Positions 32,765-43,940 of a DNA stretch of 64,000 nt are shown here, piece by piece. The position numbers and the translations under genes were made by a program. The stretch comes from Aplidium turbinatum. Lineage: Eukaryota; Chordata; Ascidiacea; Aplousobranchia; Polyclinidae. The notes under the pieces were generated by a model. It searched no databases and had not been told where the DNA came from. It saw only the letters and a list, made by a program, of their open reading frames with translations. Each line of letters begins with the position of its first letter. Position 1 is the stretch's first letter. The stretch covers positions 24,657,235-24,721,234 of the forward strand of contig OU964923.1 in NCBI GenBank assembly GCA_918807975.1, given 5' to 3'.

Positions 32765-35568
32765 GGTTCATAATCATATATACAGCAGTCAGCACACATA
32801 TGTCTGTTTTGCGATGTTGATAGGTTCATTCAATGCTTCAAGTGCAAGGTCTTCATCTCACTGACACTATTTCAGGCAGATTTTTTTGAGCACTGAGTTT
32901 GTACGCGAATAACTTTGTTTCAGAAACCGGAACAAATCTATGGAATTTTAGTGTTTCTTTTATTGTCTTTGCCAACGAGAATCTTTTTGTCAATTTTTCT
33001 TTGCAAGCTTCAAAATCCGGTCAGGCTTGACATTGAAAAATTGAATTCCTTGTATGTTGGGCCCTACTAGACCTACTAATTAAGCGATTAGTTTTTGTCA
33101 ATTGTTGCTATTGTTACATTCATGCAACGTCAAACAACGTTGATTCGCCGTTAAAGGAGCAAAAGTGTCCAGCCGCGCCGTTTGTCTCCATTCTGCTACT
33201 GGTAGCCCAGTGCTAGAAATCAAGTAAATTGCGCAAACCTGTGAGGAAGTTCATTTGCGGCAAAAGTCTGACCGCAATTTCCACTGCTTTTACATCGTTT
33301 TAACATCGCCAGATGTTAAATCGGTGTAAAAACTGTAGCATTGTTCTTCAAAGGAGTAATTTTCTCCCAAACAACGTTATCAATTAACTCTGCTGCCAAA
33401 ATGCTCTAAATTTGTCGTCTCAATCATCACAGTTACGTTTGTTACTTCACTGATATTAAACTCGCAAGTTTCGTCCCGCAGCCCGCACATACCAATCACA
33501 AAAAATATGCGGAACTGAATTACCAGGACCAGACGTTGTTGCGTACCAATTATATTTATTACTTGTTTCCAAATCGTGTTAGAGGAGACATAGACTTAAA
33601 TGTAAAACTAGGCTAGCCCAACAACCTAGCAAAATCGCCCTTTTGTAAAACGCACAAAATAACCTTAATGACGTGACAGTATGTGTTCGCCCGCCCAGCT
33701 ATTTTGAAAACTCGGCGCCTATGGATAACGATATACCTTATCAGACTGACCATGCTATAACAGTATGGCGAAATCAATTTCTCATATTAAAAATGAAGCT
33801 GGTACACTGTTGTTGCAAGAGCAGCAAGAATTATTCTACAATATAAGGTTTAAGCTAACCGGATTTTATGAAAATTTCACAGATATCGTCCTCTTTGAAT
33901 GAAAACTATGGCTAAACTAAAAATATTACCTCTCCCATTTTTTCATATGTTATAGAGATGGTATCAAGGAATATTTTTCATGTAGACAAGTTTTTTGTAT
34001 CACGTGATCCACGAGTCAATCACGAGTCAAAGCAAAGGTCAAAAGGTCATTACCCCTAAACATGCTTATTTTTGAAAATTAACCACAGAAATGAAATTCT
34101 TGACCAATTTCCTGCAAAATACACCCAGTGGTTGCTGAGAAATGGCATTTTGAAATAAGCCGGGTACCCCAATTTTCCCCCAAAATACGAAATTTCACAG
34201 GGCCATATCTCCAAAACCACTGGCCGGATTTTGATAAAATTTAAAATTTATGCGTTTTTGCCCAAAACCTAACCACAAACCAAATTTGATGTAAATCGGT
34301 GATGGTGGTGTTAACAGCACTGGGTGAATTGAGCTGGAATGACCCATAAATAAACAGTATATTATCATGAAGTACGGTATACGCAAGAAACTTTAAAGAA
34401 CAAAAAAAATTTTGGGATATCTTGTTACCCACATGACAATTTGGGGGTTGGCATTTGGTCCCACAATTTTTTTTAAATGCCACACAACTCCTTAGCTAAT
34501 TCTTGTAGACTAAAATTGACATCATTTTTGAATTCTGCCTTAAGAAAAATGGTGGAATAGACACTTCAACCGACTTTCTACCTCAAATATTATATAACCC
34601 TAAAATCAAAAAACATTGGGAACATCAACAGTGCCACCTAGTGACAGCCACAAAACTTCAGAACGCGATATCTCAAAACCGCTTGTCCGATTTTCAAAAT
34701 TTTTTTTTTGCCGAGATGCATTTTTTGCATACTATGACATATGCTTTAGTCATCAAAATTGAAGACTTAGTGGTTATTTGGATTTGCTGAATTATAATGG
34801 AATGCCTCTTTTCTCTTTCGCCCTGGGCGTGTGATGTTCTAGGCGTTACCGCGATCAGCGAGGGTTAGAGCATAGATTACACTATGGTTAGAATTAGGGT
34901 TAGCGGAAACTGCGGAAAAATGTTTGCGGAAACTGCAATCAGCGGACTTCGGTTTTGAGCTATTTTTTCTCTCGATCTTTTTAGGGGGAAAATTTTAAAA
35001 TGATTGCGGAAACTGCAATCGGCGACGTCGGCTTTTTTTAATTTTTTTCTCTTGATCTTTTCAAGGTACGAACTGACGGTACGAACTGTTCATGGTACGA
35101 ACTAGGTTGCATCCGTTAGCGGAAACTGTGGAAAAATGTTTGCGGAAACTGCAATCAGCGGACTTCGGTTTTGAGCTAACATTTTTTCGCAGTTTCTGCT
35201 AACCGCAGTTTCCGCTAACTGTTACCCTAACCCTAGAGTAATCTATGCTCCAACCCTAACCCTCGTTGATCGCAGTTTCCGAAAACATTTTTCCACAGTT
35301 TCGCAGTTTCTGCTAACCGCAGTTTCTGCTTACCCTAACCATCGAGTAATCTATGCTCTCTAACCCTAACCCTCACTGATCGCAGTTTCCCAAAATATTT
35401 TCCGCAGTTTCCGCTGACCCTAACCCTCGAGTTTGTTTGCGGAAACTCCGACCAGCAACTTTGGCTTTGTGCTATTAAACTGCGATCAGCGACTTTGACT
35501 TTTTTTTATTTATTTTCATTGATCTTTTCAGGGTACAAACTGTTCAGGGTACGAACTAGGTTGCACCC

Positions 35569-37655
35569 AAATTAAGTTTTTAAAAGGAGCTTTCAAGCTG
35601 TGTCAAACTCACATTGTTTGTGCAATTGCAGACACAACGCAGGAGCTACCAAGGCTACTGTGTACACCACAAAAAATTCTATAAGCAGCTTTTCTTCATT
35701 CTTCTCTCTTTTTTTTTCTACCACTGCATATAAATTAACATAAAATATTTGCAAAGTAATGGTCAATAACAATAAAGCACAGCACTAGTGTAAAATATTG
35801 TTTGTAACAGAAAAATCACTAAATAACCATATTTGAGTCAACTGACACACCCTGCCAATCACTTGCACAATTTAAAAACCATTTGAAACTTTCCGCAATA
35901 AACTAATGAAGATGGTGTAAGTAAATTATCTACTAACATTTACAATTATAAAAACTATACACTAAAAACAAATATGGGTATTTTCGCTGCACTTACAAAG
36001 CAAAGACACGCGTTAATGAGATAAAATAAAAAGAATGAACAAGACAAGTTGTTCAAGATGGCGTCGATCGGACATTCGTTCGTTGTCAGAAAGAAGGAAT
36101 GACGCAACAAAAAGGAAATCACGTGATGCAAGACTCGTGGAATTTTTAAAACATTTATAAAGGGCGCAGTTCATTTGCATCAAGGAAGAGAGAGAAACCT
36201 TTTATTTTGTCTGCTGCGAAAAATAGTATATGGTACAAATATAAATCGGTACAAATATATTCAACAACAGACAGGAAGCAGCGAAAGACTATATTAGTCA
36301 TCGAGTCTGCTGCTTCTCGTGTTTTTAATGTGACAAATGTAAAGCATCAGCATTACGTTGCAAACAAGATAAGCTTAAGCTCCGCAAAAATGTAAACAAA
36401 AAAGTGGATTCCTGTGGTTTCATTGTAACATCAAAAAATATTATGTCCTACAAAAGTAAGTTAGTATGAGAAGAAAAAAAACACCTATGCAAAAACAACA
36501 ACTGTTAACTGCTAGCATTAAAGGACGAAGCAAAAACACTAATAGTAGGCCTACCTTTACAAATTCATGCTTTAACGAAATCAGTCAGTTTATAAACCGA
36601 CTTGAGTACAGTTAATAAGATTACAGTCGTTAATAAGTAGTACGTAGCACAAGTTCGTGAGTAGTTAGCCTACGTATAGTATTAGTAGGCTACTAACAAT
36701 GTTCAATCCGAAACAATCGTCAATGTTCCCGCGCTTTTCAAAGCAAGCAGCAAAAATTTCTCTCTCCAGGCCCAAATCAAAAAATGGACTCATAAAAATA
36801 ATTAAGGCCTGGAGAAAAGCTAATTCTAGAAAAACCAAGAAGAAAATTTGATTGTAGTCATATCAACACCAAAACTATCAAAATCAATCAGGAAGTTGCA
36901 GAGATAATTAAACTTGAAAAGACCTTCAGTTAGGCTAGCCAAGGGCTAGCTAACAAGTCAGCAGTCATTGTTTGTTTGTTTTTTTGCATTTACGAAGATA
37001 ATCACAGCTGCCAGTAAAATCCTCAAGTTTAGAAGACAAAGTAAGTTAAAAGGACTCATTTTTGACTTTCTTACATTTTCTAAACCCAGCCATTATTTTT
37101 CACCCAACCGTTACTAATAACCTTCAACCCAACCAAGACCAATTTCAGCACAACCTCAACCATCAACACCAAAGAGGTTAATTTATTGGAAACAAATCAA
37201 ATTTCAGAAGAAAAAAAGATCAAATCTGGACAGTTTATTGTACGCTACCACTCCATTTTTTGTTTAATTTTAGTTTGTTATTCTATTGATTTGTAGTTCT
37301 ACACAATTTTGAAGTACAGTAATAAGATTCAGCTAGGTCAAGACTGACTAATATTTTTCCCCTAAGTTTCATCCTTTGTGACGTAATAATAATATTTTTG
37401 AAATCTTCACCTTCCGAACTCGTATTTTTCTTTTTTTTTTCTCGTACTGTATTTTACAATTCGTATTCCGACATTGATCGATATCATAAACCGACTAACT
37501 TAGGCTACGTCTACGTAAGTATATCCATTATCCTCGCCAGTCTTAATTCTTTTTTTAAGCTGCATATTTTAATCAGGTCATTTTAACACAATTCATTTGA
37601 TTCTATATCACTGCTTGACGGAATTTTGCCCTGAGTTACCTCTCATCAACTAAAG
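35569..37655. other. No recognisable gene
   Basis: Short frames here look like chance. Scattered TAGGCCTAC/GTAGGCTAC words occur near 36550 and 36680. I see no bounded repeat. Confidence 0.4.
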
Positions 37656-39206
37656 CAGGGGTCCGCAAATACTTTTTGGTGCGACCCAAAAAGCAATCGT
37701 GCGATGTCTTCGCGACCCAAAAGTTTCGGAAGCATATAATTTTGCGCAAAACACTTTGCAAATTAATATCAATTTCAATACGGTCGTCCCCACTTATTAA
37801 GGCCACATCGGAACCGGACGAGTTTGGCTGCGGGAGACAATTTTCTACCACTCCTATACCTTCAGTAATTCCGGAATGGACCAAATTGGGCTTAATAAGC
37901 GGGTGGACCTATTAACCGTGCGCTTCATCGTCGTGCAAGCCTCTGGGGCCGAGGGTCTACTCTATCCTTTTACCAACTCAGACTCAAGATGTTCCCGGAC
38001 TACACTGGAAGGCTATTAGAGAGCAGCCAGTCTTTAGTTTCATCATCCATGACACGCAGACCTTCCACTCCGTTAGGTGGCTTGAAGATGGTACAGTTAT
38101 TGATGATGTGGTCTGCAGTCTGTTCCTCGGCACCACATTCACAGGAGAAGGAAGAGGCCAATTCTGCAATGGCGCATGGTTGACTGGAAAAGCCCGACGC
38201 CCGTATGAAGACGGTTGAGGCGCACCCATGCTTGTCTTTGTAGTGTCAGGCCGATGGGGCATGTGTCGGCGTTGGGATGAACGAATGAAGTCCGGTGTTA
38301 CTTGACTTCCTTTCAGAATTCCATTTATAGTCCGCCCAAGTAGCCGCAGAGATAAAGTTCATCTGCTGCGTTGATCAGAAGTTGAGCGGCTGGCACGAAT
38401 GGTTGTCTTGACTTCAGTCGACTGGGGTGCTGGTTTGGGTAAGCAGAGATCTTGTGGTGGAGAAAATAGTGAGGCTTTAGTGCCTGTCGGCTAAGAAAGT
38501 TGGATGCCAGCGAGAATGGCAAAATTATCCAATGGTGTGGGACGCATGCATCCGGTAACTGTGCGCAGGGCGCTGTTTATGGCAGTGCCGATGTGATGGC
38601 AGTGTGCACTGCAGCACCAAACAGGTGCACAGTACTCTGTTGAAGAGTAGACAAGGGCTAAGGGTGCTATACGCAAAGTGTCAGCCCTCGCCCCCCAGCT
38701 GTGGCCTGCCTGCCAGCGTGAGATGTCATTTTCTTGCGCAGTGACACCAAATGGTGGCGGTATGTGTACGATCTGTCTAGTGTCACCCCAAGATATTCTG
38801 GTTCGGGGCAGAAGGTCAGAGGTTTTCCATTGTTCTGAACATGTAGCTCACGATCAACTTCCCGACTGTAGGCTATAGGTGGAAAGCTGCCGCCAAAGTT
38901 TTGTTTTCGCTAAGTTTCAGTCGCCAGTTCTGGAGATAAGCTGAGAGAGTTTTCATGCCCTGGCTCAAGCTGTCTTCCAGGCTATATATATAACCGTGGG
39001 CTTATAACTACTGTACTACAATCGAAAGTATAAATTTTCTTGTAGCCTACCAAATTGTACGAAATTCAGCACATCAAAGACTATATGATTGTATTTATTT
39101 TTGCCATACAAGTTATATTTATGGTAATTTTAAACCGTTTTGCGACCCACTGTGAATGATCTCGCGACCCAAATTTGGGTCGCGACCCACTATTTGCGGA
39201 CCCCTG
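37656..39206. mobile_element. hAT-like element carrying a LINE insert
   Basis: The ends CAGGGGTCCGCAAATAC and CTATTTGCGGACCCCTG are inverted. Perfect AACTAAAG duplications lie at 37648-37655 and 39207-39214. GCGACCCAAA-type repeats occur inside both ends. No transposase is seen. A small inverted block around 37775-37920 (CCCCACTTATTAAGG / CTTAATAAGCGGGTGG) may be a further nested MITE, and a LINE fragment follows it. Confidence 0.9.
37921..38985 (-). pseudogene. LINE reverse transcriptase C-terminal fragment
   Basis: In changing minus-strand frames the translation gives PEPEYLGVTLDRSYTYRHHL, ALVYSSTEYCAPVWCCSAH, RTVTGCMRPTPLDNFAILAG and, near the end, VNHAPLQNW with a CGAEEQT-type zinc-knuckle region. 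This is the thumb-to-tail part of a non-LTR retrotransposon whose relative is at 43415-43738. Several frameshifts break it. The 3' tail is rich in ACG/CGT. Confidence 0.75.
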
Positions 39207-39456
39207 AACTAAAGTACCGTAATTTAATTTAGTTCTTAGTTTCAAATTAAAATTATTACTTAGTCAATTTCCAAAATCCTTGCTAAATTAAATATTTCAT
39301 AACGCAATAATAGTGTTTGTTTATTTTCTAAAGTGTTTCTTACACCACTTAAACCAGACTTGTTATTTGTTCTTTTTCGGTGCTTGTTGGTCACCGTCCT
39401 ATTTCGTCACGTCACACATAAGTGAATTCTTTGATTATCCTGACTACAAGTTATAA

Positions 39457-42285
39457 ATGCAGGTGTTGGTGATTTTGCTTTTAATCTGTTTTGTTGCAAA
39501 GTCATTTTGTAATCTTTCGTGTCCTGCGTTATTGGTTTTGTATTCATCTGTTGGTCATACTTTGTTTGTGGCAATGTCTGCGGATTGTAAAAATTTTTAT
39601 TCAAAAAACTCCTTCTCTTTAACTAACAATATTAATAGGAACCAGCTATCGATTTTACATGTAAACATGAGAAGCCTAGTTGGCAACTTTGAAAAATTAG
39701 AATCACTGCTTGTCGAAATGCAAGAAGCACCGGACCTTATTGCTGTGTCAGAAACCTGGCTGAATGAAAATCGACTGCATTTTGTTAGTTTGCAAGGCTA
39801 TAATTTTGTCCACTTTAATAACAAACAAACTGATGCTAAAATACAAGCAGGTGGTGTCGGGCTATACGTAAGCAGTTCAATAAAGTATAATCAAATTAAT
39901 AATTTAAGTCTAAACTTACAGGAATGTGAAAATCTCTGGGTGGATATTACTTTATCAAACAATAGACAGTGCACAGTTGGTGTAGTATACAGGCATCCCA
40001 AAAATAAGTTAATTGAGTTTCAAACCAAATTCTGTGAGTGCATTGATTCGTTAAATAATTTCAAAAAACCATATTACATTTGTGGTGATTTTAATATTGA
40101 TATGTTAGCAAAGACAAAAAATTCTGCTGTAAAAAATTACTGTGATGCGTTTCTCTCTTTAGGCTGCAATCAATTAGTACAATCCCCAACCCGTGTAACT
40201 TCCACAAGTTCAACTTTAATCGATCATGTATACAGCAACGACCAATCAAATAAAATTCAATGCCATGTTCTTATTCACGATGTTTCTGACCACTTTCCTA
40301 TTGTAGTTGTGATAAACTCTGTAAAACCAAAACAAGAAAAATATACACAAAAAGTAAGGAACATGAAAAGCTTTGTTGCTGATGAATTCGTTTGTGATCT
40401 GGAAAATAGCTTGACCAACCAATACACAGAAAGGAATGATTCAGTTCATAGCAAATTTAATCATTTCATCGACACTTTTAATGACACTTTAAACAAGCAT
40501 GCACCTTTACGATTGTTGTCTCGAAGAGAAAGAAAACTCAAGACCAAACCATGGCTAACAAAAGGAATTTTGAACTCCATCAAAACTAAAAACAGACTAT
40601 TTCACTTAAAAATAAAAAACCCAACAAACACTTCTGCACAAGCAATATACAAAAAGTACAGAAATGTACTTACTCATACCAAAGAGCAAGCAAAAAAAAT
40701 GCATTACAGTTTTCTTATTATGCAAAGCAAGCACAACACTGGAAAAATATGGAAAACCATCAATGACATCATCAAGTACAAACATAAGCACACAGCTCAC
40801 ATACCAGAAGAAATAATTAGCACTGACAATGAAAAAATATCTGACCCTGCACAAATAAGTAACTGTTTTAATGATTATTTCACAGAAATTGGTCCTTCCA
40901 TGGCATCTAAAATCCCTCTACCGTCTCCTGGCTCATTATTGAAATTGCAAAGTGTCCCATTCTCCTTTTTCCTAAAACCCGTCAATCAAGAAGAAGTATT
41001 AAAACATCTTAATAATCTTTCTGTCTCTAAAAGTACAGGACATGATGGAATACCTATAAGATTTGTCAAACTATCCTCACCAATAATCGCCCCTTTCCTC
41101 ACCAACTTATTCAATGAGTGTATCGATAAAGGTGTATATCCTGATGTACTAAAGGTCGCTCAAGTTACCCCAATCTTCAAAAGTGGCTCCAGGAAAAATT
41201 GTTCCAACTATAGGCCCATATCACTATTGTCCCCCTTCACCAAAATATTCGAAAAATGCCTGTATGAACAAATGTACAATTATCTAACAAAAAAAGACCT
41301 GATCACACCACATCAGTATGGATTTAGACCACAATATTCCACTTCGTTAGCTGTGTCAAACGTTTGTGATAACATCTTAACTAACCTAGATAATAAAGAT
41401 ACAACTTGCTCTGTATTTCTTGATTTAGCTAAAGCCTTCGACACAGTTGATCACACTATTCTCATACAGAAACTGCAAACATACGGTTTTCGGGGCCTTC
41501 CATTACAATTGTTAAAAAGCTATATCAGCAATCGTCTACAGCACACGGTCGTCAATGGAATCTCTTCAAACTCAAGACAGGTTACCTGCGGTGTGCCCCA
41601 AGGATCGACATTGGGACCCCTTCTTTTCTTACTGTATATAAATGACTTACCAAATTCAACAAACATGAATGTTAAACTATTTACTGACGACACCAATCTT
41701 ACGATGAGCGACAAATGTGAAATAAATTTGCAGAACAATGTGAATGCCGAAATGCAAAAAGTTTACAACTGGTTGAAGCTTAATAGATTATCATTAAATT
41801 TCTCAAAAACTGAATACATGCTAATAACAAATAAAAAACACATAAAAAATGTTAACATTAACATTGGTAACACAAGCATTCAACGAAAAGATCAAATAAA
41901 ATACCTTGGCGTTTACATAGATAACAAATTAACATGGAAATATCACATAGATAAAATTTGCGGAAAAGTAGCAAAAGGTTCATGGGCGTTGCTTAAACTC
42001 AGAAATTATGTCAACACAGACACTTTAAAAGATGTGTATCACGCTTTGATTTACTGTCATTTGCAATATTGTATTTCAAGCTGGGGAAAGGCCTGTGACA
42101 GTGCACTGGATCCATTAATAAAATTACAAAAAAAGGTTATAAGAATAATTACGAAACAAAATTACTATGCTCACACTAATTTTTTATTTTTCAAAATGAA
42201 CATCTTGAAACTAAAAGACATACATAACATTGAAATAAAAAAACATATGTACAAAGTTCATATGAATGAGTATCCGTCTACGTAA
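39457..42285 (+). CDS. LINE ORF2: endonuclease and reverse transcriptase, intact frame
   Basis: The 942-codon frame is unbroken. A start at Met40 (39574) is likely, because the first 39 residues look like non-coding read-through. The APE-type endonuclease (about 65-290) has ILHVNMRS, VSETWL, VYRHP, CGDFNID, STLIDHVYS and the final SDHFP. The RT (about 500-780) has NYRPISLL, the palm A motif FLDLAKAFDTVDH, GVPQGSTLGPLLF and a palm C motif FTDD (D744, D745) in place of the usual FADD. YLGVYIDNKLTW marks the thumb. All expected catalytic residues are present, so the enzyme could be functional. The frame ends at a TAA before the conserved C-terminal segment, which continues open for 75 more codons in the same frame. 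Confidence 0.92.
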   Translation: MQVLVILLLICFVAKSFCNLSCPALLVLYSSVGHTLFVAMSADCKNFYSKNSFSLTNNINRNQLSILHVNMRSLVGNFEKLESLLVEMQEAPDLIAVSETWLNENRLHFVSLQGYNFVHFNNKQTDAKIQAGGVGLYVSSSIKYNQINNLSLNLQECENLWVDITLSNNRQCTVGVVYRHPKNKLIEFQTKFCECIDSLNNFKKPYYICGDFNIDMLAKTKNSAVKNYCDAFLSLGCNQLVQSPTRVTSTSSTLIDHVYSNDQSNKIQCHVLIHDVSDHFPIVVVINSVKPKQEKYTQKVRNMKSFVADEFVCDLENSLTNQYTERNDSVHSKFNHFIDTFNDTLNKHAPLRLLSRRERKLKTKPWLTKGILNSIKTKNRLFHLKIKNPTNTSAQAIYKKYRNVLTHTKEQAKKMHYSFLIMQSKHNTGKIWKTINDIIKYKHKHTAHIPEEIISTDNEKISDPAQISNCFNDYFTEIGPSMASKIPLPSPGSLLKLQSVPFSFFLKPVNQEEVLKHLNNLSVSKSTGHDGIPIRFVKLSSPIIAPFLTNLFNECIDKGVYPDVLKVAQVTPIFKSGSRKNCSNYRPISLLSPFTKIFEKCLYEQMYNYLTKKDLITPHQYGFRPQYSTSLAVSNVCDNILTNLDNKDTTCSVFLDLAKAFDTVDHTILIQKLQTYGFRGLPLQLLKSYISNRLQHTVVNGISSNSRQVTCGVPQGSTLGPLLFLLYINDLPNSTNMNVKLFTDDTNLTMSDKCEINLQNNVNAEMQKVYNWLKLNRLSLNFSKTEYMLITNKKHIKNVNINIGNTSIQRKDQIKYLGVYIDNKLTWKYHIDKICGKVAKGSWALLKLRNYVNTDTLKDVYHALIYCHLQYCISSWGKACDSALDPLIKLQKKVIRIITKQNYYAHTNFLFFKMNILKLKDIHNIEIKKHMYKVHMNEYPST

Positions 42286-42513
42286 TGTGATTTATTTACA
42301 AATGCTTCATCTATTCATCAGCATAACACAAGATATCAAACAGGCAACAATTATTTTATAAACAGATCAAACACAGAATTTGGCAAGAAGTCCATGCAGG
42401 TATTGGGACCAATGCTCTGGTCAGAGGTTCCAAGTAGGCTAAAAAACTTATCATTTCATTGTTTCAAAAAAGAGATCAAAACGTTAATTTTACAAAGCTA
42501 CAGTGCATCGTAA
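42286..42513 (+). CDS. In-frame continuation of LINE ORF2 after a stop
   Basis: After the TAA at 42283-42285 the same frame stays open to TAA at 42511-42513. It encodes SIHQHNTRYQTGNNYFIN, LGPMLWSEVPSRLKNLSF and CFKKEIKTLI. This is the conserved post-thumb tail of this LINE group (HNTR...LGP.LW..LP....S...FK..IK). The truncated copy at 16767-19420 has the same TAA at the same place, although its tail is partly deleted. Confidence 0.75.
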   Translation, partial: CDLFTNASSIHQHNTRYQTGNNYFINRSNTEFGKKSMQVLGPMLWSEVPSRLKNLSFHCFKKEIKTLILQSYSAS

Positions 42514-42886
42514 GTGATATGTTATGGAAACCAACTTGTCAGTTGCTTCGGAAACTTTAATATTCTCTGCTTGCTTCATGGAATTTTGTGTTTTGGCCTA
42601 CGTTATCATCAATATGTTTTTTTTTTTTTTTTTTTGTGCGTATGCTGTTGTTGAAGCGCGGGAACGTTTCAATTATTATTTTTCTCTTGTAAGCTTATTT
42701 TAAATGGCAAAATCGTAATTTCCGTAGGGTGGCAATTGACTAGTAGACCGTATGGTCGTCTCGTTGTCTCCCTGTCAGTATGGGAACTTGTGTAACTTTT
42801 GTACTGTGTATATTGCATATTTCAAACATGTACCTATGTTCCTGTTACTGACAAATAAAACATTGATTGATTGATTGATTAATGTT

Positions 42887-43170
42887 GTGACAATAAAAAC
42901 AGTCACGGACCAAGTTCATTCATATGATAAATTTTTAGTTTTTTCGTGAAAGTTTTAATACTCGTAGCCCCAACTATTTCTGAAGGTAAATCATTCCATA
43001 TTTTTGGGCCTATGAATTTCAAACTGCCTTGACCTTTTCTTGAGCTGACACTACGTAGACTAAGTGAAAGTTATTTTTTTGAGAAGCTCTCGTGCCATGG
43101 CAAATGCACCTCAGTAATTTTTTGAAAGTAAGGTCCAAGTAGCCAGGTAATAGCATATTTTTAAATTTAC
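42887..43170 (-). pseudogene. LINE reverse transcriptase tail, 3' part of a second LINE
   Basis: The minus strand encodes GSLKFIGPKIWNDLPSEIVG and TSIKTFTKKLKIYHM, the conserved end of CR1/L2-like RT proteins. It belongs in orientation and type with the fragment at 43739-45655, from which it is separated by plus-strand LINE pieces. It abuts the (GATT)n tail of the intact LINE. Confidence 0.6.
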
Positions 43171-43285
43171 GTTTTAACGTTCGCGTTTTGTCGCTTCTAC
43201 CTTTTTCTTGACCTTTGCCATGTTGATGTGTATTGTTTTGATATGATGGTCAGAAATAAAAAAACAACTGAACTGAACTGAACTT
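43171..43285 (+). repeat. LINE/SINE 3' end with (TGAAC)n tail
   Basis: A short AT-rich stretch ends AACTGAACTGAACTGAACTT. Such a 5-bp tandem tail marks a retroposed 3' end. The family is unknown. Confidence 0.4.
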
Positions 43286-43414
43286 AAAGACAAATTTAGA
43301 AATTTCTTGTTTATGCAAACTAGCCTACTGATATGTGTCGAGATCTTGGTACAGTCTTGGTATGTCGAGATCTTGGTACAGTGGTGAAAGTTTTGCTCTT
43401 CTGTTGCTAAAGGA

Positions 43415-43738
43415 CACTGACACTACCAAGACAGGCATGGGTGCGCCTCAACCGTCTCCGTACGGGCGTCGGGCTTTTCCGCTCAACCATGCACCAATGG
43501 GGAATGGCCTCTTCTTCCTCCTGTGAATGTGGTGCCGAGGAACAGACCGCAGACCACATCATCAATGACTGTTCCATCTTCAAGCCACCTAACGGAGTGG
43601 AAGGTCTGCGTGTCATGGATGATGAAACCAAAGACTGGCTGCTCTCTAGTAGCCTTCCAGTGTAGTCCGGGAACATCGTGAATCTGGGGTGGTAAAAGGA
43701 TAGACCCTCGGCCCCAGACGCTCACACGACGACGACGA
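43415..43738 (+). pseudogene. LINE reverse transcriptase C-terminal fragment
   Basis: The frame 43441-43665 encodes MRLNRLRTGVGLFRSTMHQW, CECGAEEQTADHIINDC and DDETKDWLLSS. This is the zinc-knuckle tail of a widespread non-LTR retrotransposon family. It is closely related to 37921-38262 on the other strand, and ends with a CACGACGACGACGATG tail. Heavily 5'-truncated. Confidence 0.75.
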
Positions 43739-43940
43739 TGGTGCGAATGATTTGATTTTGCATTGTTAAAGTTTTCTTGAGCAGTTTTTGTGTGCTTGAA
43801 CTCCAACATAAAATGCCATATTGTATTATTGAGCGTGCAAGAGCATAGTACAGCGTTAACATGCTTTGTTTGTTTGTGTAGTTTCTAATTTTATAAAATA
43901 TTCCAGATATTTTCGCCAATCTCCCAGATAGATCTTCAAT

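Larger units (their letters stand above)
30066..35568. mobile_element. 5.5-kb foldback element with compound inverted arms
   Basis: The ends AGATGCAACCTAGTTTGTAC and GGTACGAACTAGGTTGCACC are inverted. Flanking 8-mers GAATTAAG and AAATTAAG match at 7 of 8. Outer arm parts (30066-30700 and 34840-35568) are arrays of GTACCCTGAAAAGATC and GCGGAAACTGCGATCAGCGA units mixed with CCCTAA-like text. Inner arm parts (30700-32180 and 33885-34830) are inverted single-copy sequence, for example GGTCAAAAGGTCATTACCCC in one strand or the other. The loop (32181-33884) holds one short frame on the minus strand. Two small MITEs lie only in the left arm. The structure resembles Foldback/Galileo-type elements; the superfamily is not fixed. 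Confidence 0.8.
39457..42886 (+). mobile_element. CR1/L2-like LINE, near full-length copy
   Basis: One long frame (39457-42285) is followed by a further 75-codon open stretch and a 3' UTR ending TTGATTGATTGATTGATTAA-type repeats at about 42886. The 5' boundary is not fixed; the sequence back to the hAT end at 39206 may be its 5' UTR or host. A truncated copy of the same family is at 16767-19420 on the other strand. No ORF1 was found. No clear target duplication was found, which is common for this group. Confidence 0.88.

Noticed and set aside
30240-35350. A chromosome end or true telomere array
   Set aside because: The CCCTAA-like words are short, degenerate, in both orientations, and embedded in a transposon-like structure.
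36060-36400. Gene start at an ATGGCG-containing context
   Set aside because: The frame closes after about 14 codons and no downstream exon is recognisable.
39457-42285. A host nuclease or polymerase gene
   Set aside because: The endonuclease-RT fusion, the tandem-repeat 3' tail and a second truncated copy show it is a LINE.
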